Source: Brachybacterium tyrofermentans | Lineage (GTDB): Bacteria; Actinomycetota; Actinomycetes; Actinomycetales; Dermabacteraceae | Assembly: GCF_014897585.1 (NCBI RefSeq) | Contig: NZ_JABUXW010000006.1 | Location: 1-64,000, forward strand | Length of the DNA stretch: 64,000 nt | Reading direction: 5' to 3' | In this document: one piece after another, positions 51,505-61,014 of the stretch | How positions within the stretch are numbered: the first letter of the stretch is position 1 | Layout of the letters: every line of letters starts with the position of its first letter | Position numbers and translations under genes: made by a program | The notes under the pieces: model-generated | What the model saw: the letters and a program-made list of their open reading frames with translations, nothing else | Database searches by the model: none | Told to the model about the DNA's origin: nothing

Positions 51505-52152
51505 GTGAGCACCACCACCGTCCACCTCGTCCGCCACGGCGAGGTGCACAACCCCGATCGCATCCTGTACGGCCGCATGCCCGGTTACCGGCTGAGCGAT
51601 CGTGGAGTGCAGATGGCCGGCCGGGTCGCCGACCACCTGGCGGACTCCGACATCGCCCTGGTGCGCTCCTCGCCCCTCCTGCGCGCGCAGCAGACCGCGG
51701 CGCCCATCGCCGCCGCCCACGGCCTCGAGGTCACCTCGGACCCGCGGATCATCGAGTCCGGGAACCACTTCGAGGGCCACCGGATGGGGCACGGCGAGGC
51801 GAAGCTCAGCGATCCGCGCAACTGGCGCTGGTTCCGCAATCCGCTGCGCCCCTCGTGGGGGGAGCCCTACCGCGAGCAGGTGGCCCGCGTGATCGCCGCC
51901 GTGCACGATGCGCGCGCCGCGGCCGAGGGCCACGAGGCCGTGCTGGTGCTCCACCAGCTGCCGATCTGGGTGACCCGCCGCAGCGCCGAGGGCAAGCCCC
52001 TGTTCCATGACCCCCGTCGCCGGCAGTGCGGGCTGTGCTCGGTGACCAGCCTGCGTTTCGTCGGCCCCCACCTGGCTGACGTCGGCTACGCCGAACCGGC
52101 GGCCGAGCTCTACGCCGGGGCGGTCGATGCCACCGGAGGCAGGCTGACGTGA
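51505..52152 (+). CDS. Histidine phosphatase (phosphoglycerate mutase-like) family protein
   Basis: The 215-residue enzyme is of the histidine phosphatase superfamily. The phospho-acceptor His is in VHLVRHGEVHNPDRILYG, Arg in RSSPLLRAQQTA, and a second His in VLVLHQLPIW. The start is GTG 51505, with GGGAGG upstream; the frame continues upstream to 51424 without family-like sequence. It is the first gene of the cytochrome c maturation cluster and overlaps the TlpA-like gene. The substrate is unknown. Confidence 0.88.
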   Translation: MSTTTVHLVRHGEVHNPDRILYGRMPGYRLSDRGVQMAGRVADHLADSDIALVRSSPLLRAQQTAAPIAAAHGLEVTSDPRIIESGNHFEGHRMGHGEAKLSDPRNWRWFRNPLRPSWGEPYREQVARVIAAVHDARAAAEGHEAVLVLHQLPIWVTRRSAEGKPLFHDPRRRQCGLCSVTSLRFVGPHLADVGYAEPAAELYAGAVDATGGRLT

Positions 52153-52745
52153 ACGCGAGGAACACCCCGGCGCGGCTCTCCCGCCGTCGCCTGCTCGGCC
52201 TGGGCGGAACACTGCCGGCAGCGCTTCTCCTGGCCGCCTGCGGCTCCGACACCAGCTCCCGCTACGACTCCGGATACGTCTCCGGCGACGGCGTGACCAC
52301 CGAGATCCCGGCCGCGGAGCGCACCGACCCGCTCGAGATCGCCGGCACCACCTTCGAGGACGAGGACTTCTCCTCCGTGGACCTGCGCGGCGAGCTGCTC
52401 GTGGTCAACGTCTGGTACGCCTCCTGCCCGCCGTGCCGGAAGGAGGCCCCGGACCTGCAGGCCATCCATGAGGACTACGCTGATCAGGGCGTCTCGTTCG
52501 TCGGCGTCAACGTGCGCGACTCCGCAGGCCCCGCGAAGGCCTTCGAGGAGAACTACGGGATCACCTACCCCTCGCTGCCGGACCCCGATGCGCAGATCAT
52601 GTACGCGCTGCGCGGGCAGGTCTCCCCGAACGCCGTGCCCTCCACCCTCGTGCTGGACCGCGAGGGCCGTGTCGCCGCCCGCATCTCCGGTGGCGCCGAC
52701 CCGTCGACCCTGCGCGCCATGATCGACACGGTGCTGGCCGAATGA
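52149..52745 (+). CDS. TlpA/ResA-like thiol-disulfide oxidoreductase, lipoprotein
   Basis: The 198-residue thioredoxin-fold protein is anchored outside the membrane. Twin arginines (LSRRRLLGLGG) and a lipobox ending LAAC with Cys31 mark export and lipidation. The redox motif is CPPC at residues 93-96 (WYASCPPCRKEAP), with the cis-Pro loop in SPNAVPSTLVLD. ResA-type proteins reduce the haem-binding cysteines of apocytochrome c, using electrons from CcdA. GTG 52149 overlaps the upstream stop, and its own stop overlaps ccdA (ATGA). Confidence 0.92.
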   Translation: MNARNTPARLSRRRLLGLGGTLPAALLLAACGSDTSSRYDSGYVSGDGVTTEIPAAERTDPLEIAGTTFEDEDFSSVDLRGELLVVNVWYASCPPCRKEAPDLQAIHEDYADQGVSFVGVNVRDSAGPAKAFEENYGITYPSLPDPDAQIMYALRGQVSPNAVPSTLVLDREGRVAARISGGADPSTLRAMIDTVLAE

Positions 52746-53590
52746 TCACTGCCGACATGATCACTGCCGAGACGATCACCGCCGATATGGGCGCCGCGTT
52801 CCAGGCGACAGCGCTGTCCGGATCCCTCCTGCTCGCCGTCGCGGTCGCCGCGGCGGCGGGCCTCGTGGCCTTCCTGTCGCCGTGCGTGCTGCCGGTGGTC
52901 CCCGGCTACCTCGGATACGTCTCCGGGCTGGCCGGCCAGAGCGCCGTGACCTCCGGCGTCGGAGCCACGGCGGGCCGGCGGCCCAGTGCCAAGCGGCCCG
53001 GAATGGGCCGGATGCTCGCCGGGAGCCTGCTCTTCGTGGCCGGCTTCGCCGTGGTGTTCATGGTGCTCGGCGGCTTCGCCGGAGCCCTGGGCTTCCTCCT
53101 GCAGGAGTACGCCGTCTGGATCAACCGGGTGGCCGGCGCGATCGTGCTGCTGATGGGCCTGGTCTTCATGGGCGTCTTCCCGGGCCTGGGATCCAATCGG
53201 CCCGTGACCAGCAAGCGCCCCGACGCCGGACTGCTCGGCGCGCCGCTGATGGGCCTGATCTTCGGGCTCAGCTGGACGCCCTGCATCGGCCCCACCTACG
53301 CCGCGATCGTGGCCCTGTCGCTCGATGGCGGCGGCTCCGGCGCCGCGCTGCGCGGCGGTATCCTGGCCCTCGCGTACTCGCTCGGCCTGGGCATCCCGTT
53401 CGTGCTGTTCGCCCTCCTCTTCGACCGTGCCCTGGGGTTGTCCAAGAAGCTCTCGGCCCACCGCCGCACGATCGGGCTGCTCTCGGGCGCCCTGCTCATC
53501 GCGATCGGTGTGCTGCTCATGACCGGCGTCTGGTCGACCTGGATGAGCCAGCTGCAGGGCCTCATCGCGACCTACGAGACGGTCGTGTGA
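52742..53590 (+). CDS. ccdA: Cytochrome c biogenesis thiol transporter CcdA
   Basis: The 282-residue membrane protein carries reducing power from cytoplasmic thioredoxin across the membrane. Its six helices contain the paired Cys motifs FLSPCVLPVVPGYLGYVSG and LSWTPCIGPTYAAIVAL. The first 16 residues are a near repeat, MITADMITAETITADMG, so the true start may be Met6 or Met16. I kept ATG 52742 because it overlaps the upstream stop. It feeds the TlpA-like protein encoded just before it. Confidence 0.93.
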   Translation: MITADMITAETITADMGAAFQATALSGSLLLAVAVAAAAGLVAFLSPCVLPVVPGYLGYVSGLAGQSAVTSGVGATAGRRPSAKRPGMGRMLAGSLLFVAGFAVVFMVLGGFAGALGFLLQEYAVWINRVAGAIVLLMGLVFMGVFPGLGSNRPVTSKRPDAGLLGAPLMGLIFGLSWTPCIGPTYAAIVALSLDGGGSGAALRGGILALAYSLGLGIPFVLFALLFDRALGLSKKLSAHRRTIGLLSGALLIAIGVLLMTGVWSTWMSQLQGLIATYETVV

Positions 53591-55383
53591 TGGCCCCCGA
53601 CGACGCAGACCGCACGCACCCCTCCGATGGGACGGACGAGACTCTGAGCAGGACACCGAACCCCGACAGCGCGCCGCACTCCGCGAGCGTCGACACCTGG
53701 AGCAGCAAGCGCGACAAGGACGGTCCCCGGCGCCCACCGCGGGGGGTGAACGCCCCGGCGCTCGGACTGCGCGGAACGCTCCTGTTCCTGTGGCGCCAGC
53801 TGACCAGCATGCAGACCGCACTGATCCTGCTGATGCTGCTCGCGATCGCCGCCGTGCCCGGCTCGCTGTACCCGCAGCGCAGCGTGAACCCCGCGCTGAC
53901 CGACCAGTTCCTCGAGGAGAACGGCCGCTGGGGGAAGCTCCTGGACACGCTGGGTTTCTTCGAGGTCTTCTCCTCGCCGTGGTTCTCGGCCATCTACCTG
54001 CTGCTGTTCATCTCCCTGATCGGCTGCATCATCCCGCGGGTGGGCGTGCACCTGCGTCAGGTGCGCGCGAAGCCCCCGCGCACCCCGTCGCGCCTGACCC
54101 GCTTCACCGGCTACACCCGCGTCGAGCTCCCGGGAGCCGACGCCGACGCCCTGCTGGAGACCGCGCGCCGGTCGCTGCGGCGCTCGCGCTATCGCACCGA
54201 TGTCCGCGAGGAGACGGGATCACGATCCGTCAGCGCCGAGCGCGGGCTGCTGCGCGAGAGCGGTAACCTCCTGTTCCACATCGCTCTGGTGGGGGTGCTG
54301 ATCTGCGTCGCCGGCGGGCAGCTGACGAGCTATCGCGGCCAGATCACCGTGATCGAGGGTCAGGGCTTCACCAACTCGCTGACCCAGTACGACTCCTTCG
54401 AGTCCGGGGCCTGGTTCGACACCTCCGAGCTCTCCCCCTTCCAGTTCACGCTGGACGAGTTCCGGGCGGAGTACGTGCTCGAGGGCGCCGACGAGAGCCG
54501 GGTGGGCCAGCCCCTGTCCTTCGAGGCCGACATCGACGTGACGACGCCGGGCGAGAAACAGGAGCAGCGCACGCTGCAGGTCAACAAGCCCCTGCACGTC
54601 GACGGCACCTCCATGTACCTGCTCGGCAACGGCTACGCGCCCGACGTCACCGTGACGGACCCGGAGGGCAACGTCGTGGCCCAGGGCCCGGTCATCACCG
54701 TGCCGATGGGCGACGTCGGATACACCTCCCAGCTCGTGATCAAGGCGCCCGACGCCCGACCCGACCAGCTCGCCGTCGTCGGCTTCTTCCTGCCCACCGG
54801 CGTCATCGACGAGGAGGGCCCGCACTCGATCTACCCCGATCTCGCGGATCCCCAGCTCGCGCTCACCGTTCACAAGGGCGATCTCGGCCTCGACTCCGGC
54901 ATCCCGCAGAACGCCTACGAGGTCGACGTCTCCACGCTGACGCCGGTCACCGGGGACGACGGCACGCCCGTGCTGATCAGCCTCGCCCCCGGTCAGATCT
55001 TCGAGCTCCCGGACGGCACCACGATCAGCTTCGACGGCGTCAAGCGCTACGCCGCGTTCGATGTCGCCCATGACCCCTTCGAGCGCTGGGTGCTCGTGAG
55101 CGCCCTGACCGCTGTGGGCGGCTTGATCCTGTCGCTGTTCGTGCCCCGCCGGCGCCTGTGGGTGCGGGTCGGGGACCGGTCCGGGCCCGACGGCACCGTC
55201 GTGCTCGAGGTCGCCGGTCTCTCCCGGAGCGACGACCCGGCGCTGCCCGATGACGTGCGGGCACTCGCCACGAAGCTCTCCGAGGCGCAGGATGGGACGG
55301 GCGGGCCCGCCGGACCATCGCCCGCGGACCCTGTTCAGATCGACGACACCACCGATGACCACCACGAAGGAAGTGCACAGTGA
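53590..55383 (+). CDS. resB: Cytochrome c biogenesis protein ResB
   Basis: This 597-residue System II component, with CcsB, moves haem and attaches it to apocytochrome c. After a disordered 55-residue N-terminus come membrane helices (LWRQLTSMQTALILLMLLAIAAVPGSLYPQ, FSAIYLLLFISLIGCIIPR and LLFHIALVGVLICVAGG). A large extracytoplasmic domain with FTLDEFRAEYV and NKPLHVDGTSMYLLGNGYAP follows, then a last helix near residue 500. The start ATG 53590 overlaps the ccdA stop (TGATG). Confidence 0.93.
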   Translation: MAPDDADRTHPSDGTDETLSRTPNPDSAPHSASVDTWSSKRDKDGPRRPPRGVNAPALGLRGTLLFLWRQLTSMQTALILLMLLAIAAVPGSLYPQRSVNPALTDQFLEENGRWGKLLDTLGFFEVFSSPWFSAIYLLLFISLIGCIIPRVGVHLRQVRAKPPRTPSRLTRFTGYTRVELPGADADALLETARRSLRRSRYRTDVREETGSRSVSAERGLLRESGNLLFHIALVGVLICVAGGQLTSYRGQITVIEGQGFTNSLTQYDSFESGAWFDTSELSPFQFTLDEFRAEYVLEGADESRVGQPLSFEADIDVTTPGEKQEQRTLQVNKPLHVDGTSMYLLGNGYAPDVTVTDPEGNVVAQGPVITVPMGDVGYTSQLVIKAPDARPDQLAVVGFFLPTGVIDEEGPHSIYPDLADPQLALTVHKGDLGLDSGIPQNAYEVDVSTLTPVTGDDGTPVLISLAPGQIFELPDGTTISFDGVKRYAAFDVAHDPFERWVLVSALTAVGGLILSLFVPRRRLWVRVGDRSGPDGTVVLEVAGLSRSDDPALPDDVRALATKLSEAQDGTGGPAGPSPADPVQIDDTTDDHHEGSAQ

Positions 55384-56492
55384 TTGACCAGCAGCTGGCG
55401 GAGATCTCGAATCTCGCCATCGTGGTAACGATCGTGCTGTACGTGCTCGCGCTGATCGGCTTCTCGGCCGATCTCGCCTCCACCTCGCAGAAGCGCAGCG
55501 ACGAACGACTGGCCGCCCGCGAGGCGCACGAGGCAGCCCGCGCGAAGCAGTCCGTGACGGCCGGCGCGGCCGGTGCGACCGGTACGGCCGGGCCCGCAGG
55601 CACCGACTCCCCGGCCGCGGCCGCGGGAGCGGCCCCGGCGGGTGCGGGTGAGGACGCCGGAGCGACCGGCGCACGGTCATCTGCCGCGAGCTCGAGCTCG
55701 ATGACGGCGCAGACCTTCGCCTTCATCCTCGCCGTCGCGGCCACGGTCCTGCACATCTTCGGCGTGGCCACGCGCGCGGCGGCCACCCAGCGGGTGCCCT
55801 GGACGAACATGTACGAGTTCGCGACGACGAGCACCGCCGTGGTGATGGTGGCCTTCCTGATCTTCTCGATCAAGCGCGCCGAGCTGCGGATCCTGGGCAC
55901 CTTCGTGATCGGGCCGGTGCTGCTGGTGCTGCTGCTGGCCCAGACGCTGTGGATCGTGCCGGCCGCGGAGCTGACCCCGAGCCTGCAGAACTCCCACTGG
56001 CTCTACATCCACATCTCCGTCGCGATCATGTCCACGGCCCTGTCGATCCTCGGCGCCGTCGTCGCCTCCCTGCAGCTGCTGCAGGCCCGCCACGAGCGCG
56101 CACTGGTCGAGCGGGTGTCCGATGACGACCAGTTCCCCGAGCACTGGGGTCGTTTCGGCCACGTGCTGGACCGGCTGCCCAGCTCCACGGTGCTGGAGGC
56201 GCTGAGCTTCCGGATCCACTCGGTGGCCTTCGTGGGCTGGACCTTCACCCTGATCTTCGGGGCGATCTGGGGCCGCGATGCCTGGGGCCGCTACTGGGGC
56301 TGGGACCCCAAGGAGGTCTGGACCTTCATCATCTGGGTGGTCTACGCGGCCTACCTGCACGCACGCGCCACCGGGGGCTTCCGCGGCAGCCGTGCGGCCG
56401 GCCTCGCCCTCGTGGGCTTCCTGGCCGTGGTCTTCAACTACACGATCGTCAACACGATCATCAACGGCCTGCACTCGTACTCGGGTCTCTGA
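55380..56492 (+). CDS. ccsB: Cytochrome c biogenesis protein CcsB (CcsA/ResC type)
   Basis: The 370-residue haem-handling membrane protein has the tryptophan-rich WWD-type motif WGRDAWGRYWGWDPKEVW near residue 300, preceded by VPWTNMYEFATTS and HIS in WLYIHISVAIMS, all hallmarks of CcsA/CcsB. An Ala/Gly/Thr/Pro low-complexity stretch fills residues 55-105 between the first and second helices. GTG 55380 overlaps the resB stop. It is the last gene of the operon, followed by a terminator. Confidence 0.94.
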   Translation: MIDQQLAEISNLAIVVTIVLYVLALIGFSADLASTSQKRSDERLAAREAHEAARAKQSVTAGAAGATGTAGPAGTDSPAAAAGAAPAGAGEDAGATGARSSAASSSSMTAQTFAFILAVAATVLHIFGVATRAAATQRVPWTNMYEFATTSTAVVMVAFLIFSIKRAELRILGTFVIGPVLLVLLLAQTLWIVPAAELTPSLQNSHWLYIHISVAIMSTALSILGAVVASLQLLQARHERALVERVSDDDQFPEHWGRFGHVLDRLPSSTVLEALSFRIHSVAFVGWTFTLIFGAIWGRDAWGRYWGWDPKEVWTFIIWVVYAAYLHARATGGFRGSRAAGLALVGFLAVVFNYTIVNTIINGLHSYSGL

Positions 56493-56518
56493 GCAGCGCA
56501 GGCAGCACCCACCAACAG

Positions 56519-56560
56519 CACGCGGCCCCGTGTGGACTCAAGTCCATACGGGGCCGCGTG
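56519..56560. terminator. Strong bidirectional hairpin
   Basis: About 18-20 bp of stem (CACGCGGCCCCGT... with its complement, one G-U pair) with a tight loop centred near 56540, between the convergent ccsB and PLDc_N genes. Confidence 0.88.
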
Positions 56561-56586
56561 CGTCGTACAGGATCTGGCGTGCGAGC

Positions 56587-56928
56587 TCAGCTGCGAGGCG
56601 TGTCCGGGTCGGCCGGGCCCTCGCCCGAGCCGTTCTGGCCGCGCTCCCGGCGCTCCCGGCGGATGTCCTCGTCGAGCTTGCGCAGGAAGTCGGGGTCCTC
56701 GTCCGGGGCGGACGGCCCGCGCCGCTGCGGGCGCTTCGGGGCCGGGCCGGTGCGGTCCTTGCCGACGACCAGCCAGGTGATCGGTCCCACCCAGGGCAGC
56801 AGCACGATCAGCACGATCCACGCCCATTTGGGGATCCCTCGGATCTTGTCGTCCTCCGTCTGCACGCAATCGGCGAGCGCGAAGACGGTGAGGGCGATGG
56901 AGAGGACTGCGACAAGACCGCGGAGCAT
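56587..56928 (-). CDS. PLDc_N-domain small membrane protein
   Basis: The 113-residue product has two membrane helices (LVAVLSIALTVFALADCVQ and KWAWIVLIVLLPWVGPITWLVVG) in the pattern of the phospholipase D-nuclease N-terminal (PLDc_N) domain. A charged Arg/Asp/Glu tail follows. The catalytic PLD domain is absent, so it is a stand-alone membrane module. ATG 56928 appears leaderless. Confidence 0.87.
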   Translation of the reverse strand: MLRGLVAVLSIALTVFALADCVQTEDDKIRGIPKWAWIVLIVLLPWVGPITWLVVGKDRTGPAPKRPQRRGPSAPDEDPDFLRKLDEDIRRERRERGQNGSGEGPADPDTPRS

Positions 56929-56934
56929 GCTCGG

Positions 56935-56940
56935 AGTGTA
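56935..56940 (-). promoter_or_regulatory. -10 element TACACT, leaderless start at 56928
   Basis: On the minus strand TACACT, six bases, then ATG 56928. Confidence 0.6.
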
Positions 56941-57136
56941 GTGACCCCACCTGAACCCCAGCGGCAGAGGGGGCGAGCAGAGGGGTGAGCACAGCGTGCG
57001 GGCGGCGCCTCGAGGCGCGAGGCGGAGCGCGGAGCTCGACGAGCGGACCCGCAGTGCTCGACGAGCGGGCCCGCGGCGCCGGGCAGGGGCGACCGATCGC
57101 AGCCCGCCGGGCGGGTGAGCACCCAGGCGGGCGAAC

Positions 57137-57142
57137 TACTCT
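57137..57142 (+). promoter_or_regulatory. -10 element TACTCT, leaderless start at 57149
   Basis: TACTCT, six bases, then ATG 57149. Confidence 0.6.
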
Positions 57143-57148
57143 GGGAGC

Positions 57149-57550
57149 ATGCGAGAAATGGTCTTGTTCGCCGTCATCCGACTGGTCCTGTGGGCCGGGA
57201 TCTGGTGGGTGCTCACCCTGTTCGACGTCGGGGTGATGCTCGCCGGCGTGCTCGCCGCTCTGATCGCGATGCTGATCTCGATCCTCTTCCTCAACCGGGT
57301 GCGCGATGCCGCCGCGATGCGCTGGAAGGCCGCCGACGACAGGCGCCGTGAGCGTCACGCCGATGACGTCGATGAAGATGCCGAGGCGGAGGACTCGTTC
57401 CTGGATGCCGAGGCCGCCGCGGCGGACGGCGCCCATGGCACCGACGTCACCGAGGAGTCCGGCTCGACCACGGCGTCACCTGCCGGCCCCGGTCAGCTGC
57501 CCGAGCTCCCGGCCGAGGATCCGGCGAGCCCGTCGGCCGACGGACGCTGA
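57149..57550 (+). CDS. DUF4229 domain membrane protein
   Basis: The 133-residue product has two membrane helices (LFAVIRLVLWAGIWWVLTLF and VMLAGVLAALIAMLISILFL), followed by NRVRDAAAMRWKAADDRRRER and a long acidic tail. This is the DUF4229 pattern, which in actinobacteria is regularly found beside menaquinone genes as here. Function is unknown. Confidence 0.87.
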   Translation: MREMVLFAVIRLVLWAGIWWVLTLFDVGVMLAGVLAALIAMLISILFLNRVRDAAAMRWKAADDRRRERHADDVDEDAEAEDSFLDAEAAAADGAHGTDVTEESGSTTASPAGPGQLPELPAEDPASPSADGR

Positions 57551-57554
57551 GCCC

Positions 57555-58457
57555 TCACAGGCACAGGCACAGGCCGAGCAGCAGCAGCAGCGAGAACACC
57601 AGCTCGAGCCGCCCGGAGGCGCCGAGGACCGGGATCAGGTCGCGCCCACCCGCGCCGCGCAGCACGATGCGCAGCGGGGAGATCGCCAGCGGCAGGGCGA
57701 GCAGCACCACGACCACCGGCCACTGCACCACCATCACCGGCACCATGAGCACGAACGGTGCCAGCTGCGTCACCGCGAACAGGGCACGGGTCCTGCGATC
57801 GCCGAGCCGCACCGCGAGGGTGTGCTTGCCGGCGATCGAGTCGGTGGGGATGTCGCGCAGGTTGTTGGTCAGCATGATCGCCACGGCCAGCAGACCGATC
57901 GCGATCGAGGCGAGCAGAGCGACCCAGTTGGGGTGGGGCGTGATCGCGTAGGCGGTGAGGTTGACGGCGACCAGGCCGAAGAAGACGAACACGAACAGCT
58001 CGCCGAGGCCCAGGTACCCGTAGGGCTTCTTCCCGCCGGTGTAGAACCAGGCGGCGGCGACGGCGGCCGCCCCGACGAGGAGAGTCAGCCAGATCTGGGC
58101 GAGGGCGATGAGGACGATGCCGAACAGTGCTCCGGCCGCCAGGGCGCCGATCGCGGCGGCCTTGACGGTCTTCGGGGCGGCGGCGCGGGATCCGGTGAGG
58201 CGGAAGGGGCCCACCCGGTCGTCGTCGGTGCCGCGGATGCCGTCGGAGTAGTCGTTGGCGTAGTTCACGCCGATCTGCAGACACAGGGCCACGGCGAGGG
58301 CGAGCAGCGCTCGCGGGACGACCAGTGCCCAGTCCACACCCCCGGGCTGCTGGGCCAGCTGCCAGATCGCGACGCCGGTGCCGGCGGCGACCGGGGCGAA
58401 GGCGGCGGGGAGGGTGCGGGGTCGGGCGCCCTGCACCCACTGCGACAGGCTGGCCAT
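57555..58457 (-). CDS. menA: 1,4-dihydroxy-2-naphthoate polyprenyltransferase
   Basis: This 300-residue UbiA-family membrane enzyme adds the isoprenoid chain to 1,4-dihydroxy-2-naphthoate, giving demethylmenaquinone. The opening [19 protein letters not shown], the first Asp-rich motif [20 protein letters not shown] and the second motif [22 protein letters not shown] are all present. GAGGAG precedes ATG 58457. Its end nearly abuts the convergent DUF4229 gene. Confidence 0.95.
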   Translation of the reverse strand: MASLSQWVQGARPRTLPAAFAPVAAGTGVAIWQLAQQPGGVDWALVVPRALLALAVALCLQIGVNYANDYSDGIRGTDDDRVGPFRLTGSRAAAPKTVKAAAIGALAAGALFGIVLIALAQIWLTLLVGAAAVAAAWFYTGGKKPYGYLGLGELFVFVFFGLVAVNLTAYAITPHPNWVALLASIAIGLLAVAIMLTNNLRDIPTDSIAGKHTLAVRLGDRRTRALFAVTQLAPFVLMVPVMVVQWPVVVVLLALPLAISPLRIVLRGAGGRDLIPVLGASGRLELVFSLLLLLGLCLCL

Positions 58458-58586
58458 GGTGCTCCTCGACAGGTCGTGGCCGACGGATCACGGCCTCATC
58501 GAGGATACGCGGTGGCCCTGGCGCGTTCCGGCCCGAGGGCGTTCCGACCCCGTGGCGGACCGCACACCCTGCCTCGAGGAGGAGGC

Positions 58587-59963
58587 TCAGCCCGCGGCGG
58601 CGAGGCGGCGGGCTGCGGCCCGGTCCACCTTGCCGATCCCCAGCAGCGGGAGCTCCTCGACCACATGGACCCGCTTGGGGATCATGTGCGCGGGCACCTC
58701 GCTGGTGCGCAGCGCGGCCCGGACCAGAGCCGACGCCTCGGCAGGATCGGTCCCCGGCTCGAGGGTGACGAGGGCGTCGACACGCTGGCCCCACTCCGGG
58801 TCCTCGACCCCGACGACCACGCTCGTGCGGATCAGGCCCTGCAGCATGAGGGAGCGCTCGATGGCTCGTTCCACGTCCTGCGGGAGCACCTTGCGACCGC
58901 CGGTGTTGATGACGTCATCGGCCCGGCCCAGCACGCTCAGCGTCCAGTCCACGCCCAGCTCGGCGAGGTCTGACGTGGTGAAGGTGCGCTGGGTGGTGCT
59001 CGACGCGGCGCTCGTTGCGGTGCTGGACCTGGTGCTGGTCTCGGTGCTGGACCCGGTGCTCGGCGCGGAGGCCGACGTGAACGGCGTCGTGTCGGTGCCG
59101 CCGTGGGCCGTGAGATAGCCCAGGGCGAGGGTCGGCGAGGCGATCACGAGGCGGCCGGCACCGGACGCGTCGGGCGCCTCGAGGTGCAGCTGCACCCCGG
59201 GGAGCGCGGTCCGGTCGTACACGCAGCCGCCGGCAGTCTCCGAGGAGCCGTAGGTGGTGCGCACGGCGATGCGCTGGGCGCGGGCCTTCGCGAGCACCTC
59301 GGGACGCGTTGCGGCCCCGCCCACGAGCACGGCGGCGAAGCGCCGGAGCACCCCGCGGGCGCGGGCGTCGGCCCCGGTCGTCCCGGTGATGATGCGGGTG
59401 AGCTGGGTGGGCACCAGGGAGGTGAATGCCGGGAGCCCTGCGTCCTCGGCCTGCGCGAGGGCGGGCTCGGCGAGCGCTACGAACGCCGCGGCGTCGAAGT
59501 GCCCGCGCAGGTCCGGCAGCGGATCCGGGAGGGCCGGCGCGGCCAGGCCCAGCACCTGGGCGGTGCGATGCGCCCGGGCGATCACCTGCACGCCGGCGAT
59601 GTGGGTGGGCGGCAGCAGGGGCAGCCAGAAGCCGTGGCCCTGGGTGTCCGGGGCGGTGCCGTCGGCCGCGAACAGCGCAGCGGTCGCGTCCTGGGAGGCG
59701 AGCAGGGCCGAGCGGGACAGCGCGACCGCCTTCGCCGTGCCGGTGGACCCGGAGGTGGGGACCACCAGGGCGGTGTCCTCGAAGCCGGCCGGCAGGGCGG
59801 ACGGCGCCGGGAACGGCCCCAGCCACAGCCGCGAGGTGCCCGCCATCAGCTGCCCGATCGCTCGGGAGTGCGCGTCGAGCGAGGCGGCGGAGGAGTCGTG
59901 GGCAGGCGGCACGAGCCAGGGCCGGGCTGCGAGATCCGGCTGCTCGGAGGAGGAGAGGGCCAC
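58587..59963 (-). CDS. menE: o-Succinylbenzoate-CoA ligase
   Basis: This 458-residue adenylating enzyme activates o-succinylbenzoate with CoA in menaquinone synthesis. The AMP-binding motif is VVPTSGSTGTAKAVALSRSA, followed by TYGSSETAGGCVYD and the C-terminal GRADDVINTGGRKVLPQDVE and GIGKVDR. A Ser/Thr tract (TGSSTETSTRSSTATSAASS) of about 25 residues is inserted before the C-terminal lid. GTG 59963 lies three bases after the menB stop, so the pair is co-transcribed. Confidence 0.92.
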   Translation of the reverse strand: MALSSSEQPDLAARPWLVPPAHDSSAASLDAHSRAIGQLMAGTSRLWLGPFPAPSALPAGFEDTALVVPTSGSTGTAKAVALSRSALLASQDATAALFAADGTAPDTQGHGFWLPLLPPTHIAGVQVIARAHRTAQVLGLAAPALPDPLPDLRGHFDAAAFVALAEPALAQAEDAGLPAFTSLVPTQLTRIITGTTGADARARGVLRRFAAVLVGGAATRPEVLAKARAQRIAVRTTYGSSETAGGCVYDRTALPGVQLHLEAPDASGAGRLVIASPTLALGYLTAHGGTDTTPFTSASAPSTGSSTETSTRSSTATSAASSTTQRTFTTSDLAELGVDWTLSVLGRADDVINTGGRKVLPQDVERAIERSLMLQGLIRTSVVVGVEDPEWGQRVDALVTLEPGTDPAEASALVRAALRTSEVPAHMIPKRVHVVEELPLLGIGKVDRAAARRLAAAG

Positions 59964-59966
59964 GGC

Positions 59967-60962
59967 TCAGCCCTGCGGGTGGGGGAACTGCGACCAGTCG
60001 GGCTCGCGCTTGCCGAGGAAGGCGTCGCGACCTTCGACGGCCTCGTCGGTCATGTACGCCAGGCGGGTCGCCTCCCCGGCGAAGACCTGCTGGCCCATGA
60101 GCCCGTCGTCGGCCAGGTTGAAGGCGAACTTCAGCATGCGGATCGCCTGCGGCGACTTGGTGGCGATCGTGCTGGCCATCGCGAGCGCCTCGGTCTCGAG
60201 ATCCGCGTGGTCCACGACGCGGTTCACCGCGCCCCAGTCGTAGGCATCCTGCGCCGAGTACTCCTCGGCGAGGAAGAAGATCTCCCGGGCCCGCTTCTGC
60301 CCGACCTGCTTGGCGAGATAGGCCGAGCCGTAGCCGCCGTCGAAGGAGCCCACGTTCGCGTCGGTCTGCTTGAACCGCGCATGCTCGCGCGAGGCGATCG
60401 AGAGGTCCGCGACCACGTGCAGGGAGTGACCGCCGCCGGCGGCCCAGCCGTTCACCACGGCGATCACGACCTTGCCCATGGTGCGGATCAGGCGCTGCAC
60501 CTCGAGGATGTGCAGGCGGCCGCTGGAGCCGCTGCGCACCTGGGTGGTCTCGCCGAGGTCCTCCTGCTCGGAGTACTCGTAGCCGGCGCGACCCCGGATA
60601 CGCTGGTCGCCGCCGGAGCAGAAGGAGCGGCCGCCGTCCTTGGGGGAGGGGCCGTTGCCGGTGAGCAGGATGATGCCCACGCCGGTGTCCAGGCGGGCAT
60701 GGTCCAGCGCGCGGTACAGCTCGTCGACCGTGTGCGGGCGGAAGGCGTTGCGCACCTCGGGGCGGTCGAAGGCGATGCGCACCGTCGGCAGGTCGTGGCC
60801 TGTCCGCTCGCCGTCGGGGGACTCGATGCGGTCGACGGCCCGGTGGTAGGTGATGTCGGTGAAGGCCTCCCCGCCGTGCTCGGTGGCGGGGACCTCGCGC
60901 CACAGGCGCGGATCGAAGGTCTCGGAGACCTGGTGGGGCAGCGGATCAGGAGCGGACGTCAT
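59967..60962 (-). CDS. menB: 1,4-dihydroxy-2-naphthoyl-CoA synthase
   Basis: This 331-residue crotonase-fold enzyme closes the second ring of the naphthoquinone. Motifs seen are FCSGGDQRIRGRAGYEY, VVNGWAAGGGHSLHVVADLSIAS, and NVGSFDGGYGSAYLAKQVGQKRA. These carry the oxyanion hole and the YGSAYL region specific to MenB. ATG 60962 fits a leaderless promoter. It heads the menB-menE transcript. Confidence 0.95.
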   Translation of the reverse strand: MTSAPDPLPHQVSETFDPRLWREVPATEHGGEAFTDITYHRAVDRIESPDGERTGHDLPTVRIAFDRPEVRNAFRPHTVDELYRALDHARLDTGVGIILLTGNGPSPKDGGRSFCSGGDQRIRGRAGYEYSEQEDLGETTQVRSGSSGRLHILEVQRLIRTMGKVVIAVVNGWAAGGGHSLHVVADLSIASREHARFKQTDANVGSFDGGYGSAYLAKQVGQKRAREIFFLAEEYSAQDAYDWGAVNRVVDHADLETEALAMASTIATKSPQAIRMLKFAFNLADDGLMGQQVFAGEATRLAYMTDEAVEGRDAFLGKREPDWSQFPHPQG

Positions 60963-60969
60963 GGTGCTC

Positions 60970-60975
60970 AGGGTA
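60970..60975 (-). promoter_or_regulatory. -10 element TACCCT, leaderless start at 60962
   Basis: On the minus strand TACCCT, seven bases, then ATG 60962. Confidence 0.6.
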
Positions 60976-61014
60976 GTCCGGGCCGCGGCGGTGGAGGGTT
61001 CCGATGGGGTGAGG

